DNA of 64,000 nt from Xenorhabdus cabanillasii (GTDB taxonomy: Bacteria; Pseudomonadota; Gammaproteobacteria; Enterobacterales; Enterobacteriaceae). The notes under the pieces were generated by a model. The model did not search any database, was not told the DNA's origin, and worked only from the letters and a program-made list of their open reading frames with translations. Positions within the stretch are counted from its first letter, which is position 1. Each line of letters starts with the position of its first letter. Positions 58,457 through 64,000 of this stretch are shown here, one piece after another. The stretch covers positions 1,488,001 to 1,552,000 of the forward strand of contig NZ_QTUB01000001.1 of the NCBI RefSeq assembly GCF_003386665.1, in the 5' to 3' direction. A program made the position numbers and the translations under genes.

Positions 58457-58491
58457 GAACTTCGTACCGGAATAATTGCGGTACGAAGTTC
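58457..58491. terminator. Hairpin between convergent malG and malQ
   Basis: GAACTTCGTACC (58457-58468) and its exact complement (58480-58491) with an 11-nt loop. U-tracts are poor on both sides; probable bidirectional terminator or mRNA end-stabilising structure. Confidence 0.6.
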
Positions 58492-58539
58492 TGATGGTCT
58501 TTCCAAAAGGATATGGCTTTTTCAATATCTGCCTGTTGA

Positions 58540-60675
58540 TTACGAAATCGTCCTTCTGTGCTTATCCACTGTTTCCAGCAAGTGATTTACACGCTCATCT
58601 TTGAAAATAGCTTCCAATGTAACAGTTAATTTACGTCGCCAGTTCGGGTATTCCCTAGTTGTACCGGGAACATTGACAGGGTGTTCCATGTCCAACCAAT
58701 CTTCGGGTTGTAAACCTAATAAGGCACTGGCACTGCTGGCGAGATAATAGTGTATGTCATGATTAATGGAGACTGATATCTGTGATGATGATGCCTCTTG
58801 CTGCAATTGAATTGGCGTATTTGTTATGAACAATGATTCAGAGAGATAGCCAGAACGGTGTAAACCTGCCAGTAGCTTTTGCTTACAATGTTCGCGTTCA
58901 TCATATAACTCAGCAAGTAGCGCGTTATCTGGATATAGGCCGATTGATTCCCCCAATTTCAGATCGCCGCTTTGCCAAAACCCGCGTAATGTTGGTAAAT
59001 CATGGGTGGTGATAGTTGCCATAGCTTGTGTGGTATATTCATCAGGTGACTTAAATTCCCCTTGTCCGTCGCGCTCGAAATAAAATACCTTGTAAGAATA
59101 GACCCCATAGTTGCGTAATTTCCCGACAATCTCTTCTGGTACAATCCCTAAATCTTCACCTATCACCATGCAACAGTGGCGCTGACTTTCCAGTGCCAGT
59201 ATTGCCAACAGATCATCAACGGGATAGTGAACATAAACCCCTTGGGCTGCGCTTTCGCCTTGTGGGATCCACCAAAGCCTGAGCAGCGCCATCACATGAT
59301 CAATTCGTAATGCACCGCAGTGACGCATATTGCTACGTAGTAATTCAATAAAAGGCTGGTAGTGTTGGGCTTGTAACACATGAGGATTCATCGGTGGAAG
59401 TCCCCAGTTTTGCCCTAGTGGTCCCAAAATATCCGGTGGAGCACCAATGGATGCTTCGGTGCAATAGAGCTCCCGGTTCTCCCAGGTTTCTGAACCGCCT
59501 TGTGCCACACCAACGGCCAGATCACGGTAGATACCAATTGGCATAGAATTGTTTTGGCTTTCACTGAAACAGTCAGCTAACTGACGGTCAGCTATCCATT
59601 GTAGCCAAAGAAAAAATGCTACTTCCTGTGAGTGAGTATGACAAAATTCCTGAACGGTATCACTATCAGGTTCACGATACTTTTCTGGCCAGACGGGCCA
59701 ACCCCAATAAGCATGGCTTTCACTGTACAGTTTACAGAGCAGGGCATCATAGACAGCCTGTGAATACAGGCTCTTACCACCTTGAGTAATAAATTGCCGG
59801 AAAGCGATGTAAAGGGGATCTGCCTCAGTTCGGGTATTGAATTGCTGATAAGCCAAACGTAATGCTGTCATTTTTAATGCCACTACGGTGGAATAATCGA
59901 CCCATTCTGTTTGGCGGGCATGCTGAAGTTTGTGCTGAGTTTCCGGTGACTGCCACCATGTTTGAGCTTCGGTACTGGATTTAAAGTCTTCCACCTGGTT
60001 TACATCAATATAAATAACATTAAGCCAATGGCGGGATGAGGGACTATAAGGGCTGGCATTTTCAGGCATAGCTGGATACATTGCATGTAGCGGATTCAGG
60101 CCGATAAAAGCCCCTCCACGTTGTGCCAGTTCTCGCAGCATCTGTTTTAAATCGCCAAAATCGCCGATTCCCCAGTTATTTTCTGAACGCAGGGTATAGA
60201 GTTGAACACAGGCTCCCCAAAGTTTATGGCCTTTCTTCAAGGGCTTTGGTTCATAACAGCGTTCTGGTGTGATGATGATCTGCATCCTGTGATGTTGTGT
60301 ATCGTCTTTTTGCCCTGATATAGGGGTCAAAATAAGAGTGTGGTAACCCAGAGGCAAAGAGGCCGGCAATATGAGTTGATACTGGCAATTTCCATGCAAA
60401 TCTTCTCCTTGTTCTGTCTGTATCTGCCATTGATATTGTATTGAGCTATCCAAAGTTAAAGTAAATGCCTTGCCCTGCATCAAAACCTCAACTGTGGGTA
60501 AAGGTAAAGCAGCTAAGTCAGAAACCGGTCTTTCGACCGGTATATTTGTCCCCATAGCTTGTAAAATTCGATGCCTTATTTGAGCAGGAATAGCCTGTGG
60601 TTTCCCGTAAGCATTAATATATTCAGTGGCAATACCAGCCTCAGTTGCCAAATCATCAAGGCATTTATTTTCCAT
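58540..60675 (-). CDS. malQ: 4-alpha-glucanotransferase (amylomaltase)
   Basis: Transfers maltosyl or longer glucan units to build maltodextrins and releases glucose. 711 aa, GH77 family: nucleophile Asp in ALRIDHVMALLRLW, acid/base Glu in IGEDLGIVPEE, and the third Asp in TTHDLPTLRGFW. An N-terminal extension (about 1-140) is typical of enterobacterial MalQ. AAGGATCCGTC precedes the ATG; it lies 9 bases after malP, so malPQ is one operon. Confidence 0.96.
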   Translation of the reverse strand: MENKCLDDLATEAGIATEYINAYGKPQAIPAQIRHRILQAMGTNIPVERPVSDLAALPLPTVEVLMQGKAFTLTLDSSIQYQWQIQTEQGEDLHGNCQYQLILPASLPLGYHTLILTPISGQKDDTQHHRMQIIITPERCYEPKPLKKGHKLWGACVQLYTLRSENNWGIGDFGDLKQMLRELAQRGGAFIGLNPLHAMYPAMPENASPYSPSSRHWLNVIYIDVNQVEDFKSSTEAQTWWQSPETQHKLQHARQTEWVDYSTVVALKMTALRLAYQQFNTRTEADPLYIAFRQFITQGGKSLYSQAVYDALLCKLYSESHAYWGWPVWPEKYREPDSDTVQEFCHTHSQEVAFFLWLQWIADRQLADCFSESQNNSMPIGIYRDLAVGVAQGGSETWENRELYCTEASIGAPPDILGPLGQNWGLPPMNPHVLQAQHYQPFIELLRSNMRHCGALRIDHVMALLRLWWIPQGESAAQGVYVHYPVDDLLAILALESQRHCCMVIGEDLGIVPEEIVGKLRNYGVYSYKVFYFERDGQGEFKSPDEYTTQAMATITTHDLPTLRGFWQSGDLKLGESIGLYPDNALLAELYDEREHCKQKLLAGLHRSGYLSESLFITNTPIQLQQEASSSQISVSINHDIHYYLASSASALLGLQPEDWLDMEHPVNVPGTTREYPNWRRKLTVTLEAIFKDERVNHLLETVDKHRRTIS

Positions 60676-60684
60676 GACGGATCC

Positions 60685-63120
60685 TTATCTCGTCTGCCAG
60701 ATACGCTGTTGATAATCTTGAATAGTTCGGTCAGAGCTGAATTTTCCCATACGGGCAGTATTGAGGATTGTGCTTTGTGTCCAACATTGAGTATTACGGT
60801 ATAGGTTATCGATCTGCTGCTGGGCAGTGCAGTAATCAGCAAAATCTGCCAGTACCAAATAAGGATCTCCACCATCAGTCAGGCTATGCAGCATTAAAGC
60901 AAATGCTTGTGTATTTCCATGACTGAATTCACCGTTGGCAAGAGAATCGAGTATGCCTTGTAGGTGTCTGTTTTGTTGGAGAATACTTTGTGGATGGTAG
61001 CCATTTTTTAGTAATGCTTTTGCTTCTTCCACTGTATGCCCGAAGATAAAAATATTATCGTTGCCAACTTGTTCGGCTATTTCGACATTCGCACCATCCA
61101 GTGTGCCGATAGTTAGCGCTCCATTTAAGGCGAGTTTCATATTACCTGTGCCGGAGGCCTCTTTTCCTGCTGTAGAGATCTGTTCTGATACATCGGCGGC
61201 AGGGATCATTAATTCAGCTTTAGAAACATTGTAATCGGGAATAAAGACAATCTTTATGCGATCACGTACGATCGGATCACGGTTGATCTTTTCGGCTGCG
61301 TGGTTGATGGCTGAGATAATATTTTTTGCCAGATAGTAACCGGGGGCGGCTTTAGCACCGAACAGGAAAACGCGCGGATGAATATCCAGCGCCGGGTTTT
61401 CCTGAATTTGCCGATAAAGTGAGAGGATATGTAACAGATTCAAATGCTGACGTTTGTATTCGTGCAGTCGTTTGATTTGTACATCAAAAATGGCATGAGG
61501 ATCGAGTTTAAGCCCCATCACTTTATTAACGTAGTTGGACAGGCGGATTTTATTGTCCTGTTTTACGCCCCGATAAGCTTCACGGAAAGCCGCATCATTG
61601 GCATAGGGTTCGAGTTTTTTTAATGCAGTAATATCATTGATCCATTCATGGCCTAACGTCTGATCAATCAATGAGGAGAGTGCCGGATTGCACTGTTTTA
61701 GCCAACGGCGTGGTGTAACACCGTTGGTTACGTTATGGAATTTTTCCGGCCACAAATGATGATATTCAGGGAATAGGTCTGTCACAATCAAAGATGAATG
61801 CAGGGCTGCAACTCCATTGACTGCAAAACAGGCTACAACACAGAGATTAGCCATTCTCACCTGATGGTCATGGATAACAGCCAGTTTTTCCCATACTTGT
61901 TGATTGCCTGGCCAGTTTTGTTCCACTGTTTTACGGAAGCGACGGTTTATTTCCTGGATAATACAGTGGTGGCGTGGCAGTAATTCGCTGATCAGGTGTT
62001 CATCCCAGCGTTCTAAACCTTCTGGTAATAGGGTGTGGTTGGTATAAGCGAAGGTCTGCCCGGTAATGGCCCATGCTGTATCCCAATCCAATTGGTGCTT
62101 ATCAATCAGAAGGCGCATCATCTCAGGAATGGCAATGGTTGGGTGAGTATCATTGAGCTGGATAACTTCGTATTGCGGTAACTCTTGTATTTTGCGGCCA
62201 GCTTGTTGATGACGGCGTAGAATATCAGCTACAGCACAGGCGCACTGGAAATATTGCTGCATCAGGCGAAGACGTTTTCCGGCCTGATGATTATCATTCG
62301 GATAGAGGACTTTGGTCAGGCTGGTGGCTTCAATGCCTTGTTGCTCAGCATGCAGGTATTGCCCATCATTAAACAGTGATAAATCAAAGGGGTTATCGTG
62401 AGTTGCCAGCCATAGACGCAGGGGTTGTATAACACCATTATCATAACCAATCACAGGTAGATCCCATGCTTCTCCTGTCAGCGTAAAATCAGGTAGCCAG
62501 GTTTCACGACCGTTTGCTGTTGTGACAATTTCACCGCCGAAACCGACATTAACTTTCAACTGTATATTGTGGTAAAACCACGGATAGGTATTGCGTTCCC
62601 AATCATCAGGAGCTTCAGTTTGTAGCCCCTGTTCGAAAGATTGCCGGAACAGACCATATTGGTAATTGAGTCCGTAGCCGATTGCCGGTTGCTTAAGGGT
62701 TGCCATCGAATCAAGAAAACAGGCTGCCAGACGCCCTAATCCACCATTACCCAAGGCAGGGTCAACTTCTTCTTCCAGCACATCACTTAATACCACACCA
62801 TATTCGGCTAAATAAGTCTGAACATCATCATACCAGCCAAGGTTAAGCAAATTGTTAGCAGTCAGACGGCCGATCAGAAATTCCATCGAAATGTAGTTTA
62901 CGTGCCGTTGAATGCCTTTTGAGCTATAGGCGGGATTTGGATTATCAATTTGATGATTACTGTTTTGGCGATAAGTAGGCAGTAATTCCAAAAGAGTGGC
63001 ACTGATAGCTTGCCACCACTGATGTGCTGTCATTTCCTGTGCTGAATCGAGGCCAAAGCGCTGCCACTGACGGGTAAGTGCAGCCTGGAATACGGCTTTA
63101 TCGAGTTTGGGCTGTTTCAT
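60685..63120 (-). CDS. malP: Maltodextrin phosphorylase
   Basis: Phosphorolyses maltodextrins to glucose 1-phosphate. 811 aa, GT35 family. The PLP-binding Lys is in [19 protein letters not shown], and the catalytic/PLP region [20 protein letters not shown] is intact. MalP is favoured over GlgP by operon position with malQ and by the short N-terminus without allosteric extension. The start ATG is 63120. Divergent from malT. Confidence 0.95.
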   Translation of the reverse strand: MKQPKLDKAVFQAALTRQWQRFGLDSAQEMTAHQWWQAISATLLELLPTYRQNSNHQIDNPNPAYSSKGIQRHVNYISMEFLIGRLTANNLLNLGWYDDVQTYLAEYGVVLSDVLEEEVDPALGNGGLGRLAACFLDSMATLKQPAIGYGLNYQYGLFRQSFEQGLQTEAPDDWERNTYPWFYHNIQLKVNVGFGGEIVTTANGRETWLPDFTLTGEAWDLPVIGYDNGVIQPLRLWLATHDNPFDLSLFNDGQYLHAEQQGIEATSLTKVLYPNDNHQAGKRLRLMQQYFQCACAVADILRRHQQAGRKIQELPQYEVIQLNDTHPTIAIPEMMRLLIDKHQLDWDTAWAITGQTFAYTNHTLLPEGLERWDEHLISELLPRHHCIIQEINRRFRKTVEQNWPGNQQVWEKLAVIHDHQVRMANLCVVACFAVNGVAALHSSLIVTDLFPEYHHLWPEKFHNVTNGVTPRRWLKQCNPALSSLIDQTLGHEWINDITALKKLEPYANDAAFREAYRGVKQDNKIRLSNYVNKVMGLKLDPHAIFDVQIKRLHEYKRQHLNLLHILSLYRQIQENPALDIHPRVFLFGAKAAPGYYLAKNIISAINHAAEKINRDPIVRDRIKIVFIPDYNVSKAELMIPAADVSEQISTAGKEASGTGNMKLALNGALTIGTLDGANVEIAEQVGNDNIFIFGHTVEEAKALLKNGYHPQSILQQNRHLQGILDSLANGEFSHGNTQAFALMLHSLTDGGDPYLVLADFADYCTAQQQIDNLYRNTQCWTQSTILNTARMGKFSSDRTIQDYQQRIWQTR

Positions 63121-63466
63121 GGAGTCTTCATCCTGCGGAAAATGTAGAGATTATTTAGCCTGATATGCTGAAGGCTCAGTAGGCAAGACACATCATCCTG
63201 TAAGGATATTCGCGGGGATGAGTATCGGGGCGTAGCTATTTTTTCGGATGCTTTCGCAATTCTATCGGGAATCAGAAACGTTTCAGATAAAGAATGTGAC
63301 AAGGTGCAACTTAACACAATGAAATCAATCAACCTAATTGCAAAAGTCGGGCGTTTCTCTAAATTTGGTTGTTCATTAGCAAATATTACTGATTTTGATT
63401 GCTTAATAACATCGAAACAAGGTTTCAGGAATCAGTTTTACTCATTATTTGTGAGGGGAGGAAATA
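63121..63466. promoter_or_regulatory. malP-malT divergent regulatory region
   Basis: 346 bases containing the malPQ promoter with MalT boxes (the best at 63214-63223, and a weaker reverse-complement candidate at 63191-63200) and the malT promoter. TGTGACAAGGTGCAAC near 63296 is a 7 of 10 CRP-site candidate for malT. Confidence 0.6.
63214..63223 (+). promoter_or_regulatory. MalT box candidate upstream of malP
   Basis: GGGGATGAGT matches GGGGATGAGG at 9 of 10 positions, about 95 bases from the malP start. Confidence 0.6.
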
Positions 63467-64000
63467 ATGCTTATCCCGTCGAAACTCAGTCGCCCCCTTC
63501 GCCTCAATAATATGGTTATGCGTGAGCGCCTGTTAAAACAGCTTAATGAAGCACAGAATTATCGATTGGTGCTGATAACCAGTCCGGCAGGGTATGGTAA
63601 AACCACGTTAATGTCACAATGGGCTGCCGGACAGGAAAATTTGGGGTGGTATTCTCTGGATGATAGCGATAATCAGCCGGAGCGTTTTGCCAGCTATCTG
63701 ATTGCTGCTGTCCAACAGGCGACTCAGGGGCATTGTGTTAAAAGTGAAGTACTAGCGCAAAAACATCAATATGCCAATTTATCTGCGCTGTTTGCACAAT
63801 TGTTTATTGAACTGAATAAATGGAAACATCCATTGTTTCTGGTGATCGATGATTATCATCTGATAGTGAATAAGCTTATCCATGAAGCCATGCGTTTTTT
63901 TCTACGCCATCAGCCGGAAAACCTGACGTTGATTATCCTTTCCCGCCACTTGCCGTCATTGGGCGTTGCCAACTTACGTGTGCGCGAGCAATTGTTGGAA
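63467..64000 (+). CDS. malT: Maltose regulon activator MalT, N-terminal part (runs off window)
   Basis: ATP- and maltotriose-dependent activator of the mal genes (STAND-class ATPase, about 900 aa in E. coli). Only 178 codons are inside the window, with no stop. They begin [20 protein letters not shown] and include Walker [16 protein letters not shown] (about 38-52) and Walker [10 protein letters not shown]. The LuxR-type DNA-binding domain lies beyond the window. AGGGGAGGAAATA precedes the ATG at 63467. It regulates malPQ, malEFG and malK-lamB-malM here. Confidence 0.96.
   Translation, partial: MLIPSKLSRPLRLNNMVMRERLLKQLNEAQNYRLVLITSPAGYGKTTLMSQWAAGQENLGWYSLDDSDNQPERFASYLIAAVQQATQGHCVKSEVLAQKHQYANLSALFAQLFIELNKWKHPLFLVIDDYHLIVNKLIHEAMRFFLRHQPENLTLIILSRHLPSLGVANLRVREQLLE

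Overview
The window is chromosomal DNA of an enterobacterial gammaproteobacterium. Protein similarity recalled from memory (RpoB 1342 aa and RpoC 1407 aa, both exactly the E. coli lengths; near-identical CRP, EF-Tu and MalFGK; a textbook Spot 42 RNA) puts it in Enterobacterales. The AT-rich accessory DNA, insect-pathogen-style intimin-like genes and a dispersed palindromic repeat suggest Morganellaceae, most likely Photorhabdus or Xenorhabdus. The genus is inference.

Layout. (1) 1-2652: 3' part of polA and the Spot 42 RNA gene spf. (2) 2735-7665: engB, ppiA, pabA, crp, prkB and yheU, a trimmed version of the E. coli crp neighbourhood from which yhfG, fic, argD, yhfK and yhfA are absent. (3) 7666-25195: an accessory block sitting where E. 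coli has yheT. It holds a LysE-type exporter, the murQ-murP MurNAc catabolic pair, two tandem intimin-like inverse autotransporter genes (the first frameshifted), a tandem family of four unrecognised paralogues (one frameshifted) plus the decayed remains of a fifth, a palindromic repeat and a LysR regulator. (4) 25196-31843: yheS, a tiny kefB relic, yheV, slyD, slyX, fkpA, yheO and tusDCB. (5) 31948-49285: the str operon (rpsL, rpsG, fusA, tuf) joined directly to secE-nusG-rplKAJL-rpoBC, two operons that are far apart in E. coli. (6) 49303-50598: a yadE-like polysaccharide deacetylase. (7) 50816-64000: a consolidated maltose regulon: malM-lamB-malK diverging from malE-malF-malG, then malQ-malP diverging from malT, which runs off the window.

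How the genes work together. The mal genes form one complete route: LamB pore, MalE binding protein, MalFGK2 importer, MalP and MalQ processing, and MalT activation with CRP; crp is also in the window, and candidate MalT and CRP sites are visible. tusDCB supplies sulfur relay for tRNA wobble thiolation next to the translation and transcription core. In the accessory block the intimin-like proteins are predicted outer-membrane adhesins. The four paralogues downstream have a bacterial Ig-like fold signature and a shared C-terminal region I do not recognise, and lack signal peptides. They are the best candidate for something undescribed. Both frameshifts in the block lie in A6 tracts and both would be repaired by loss of one A, so phase variation, slippage or homopolymer sequencing error must be separated.

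Limits: no database search was possible. All family calls rest on recognised motifs, remembered homologues and gene order.
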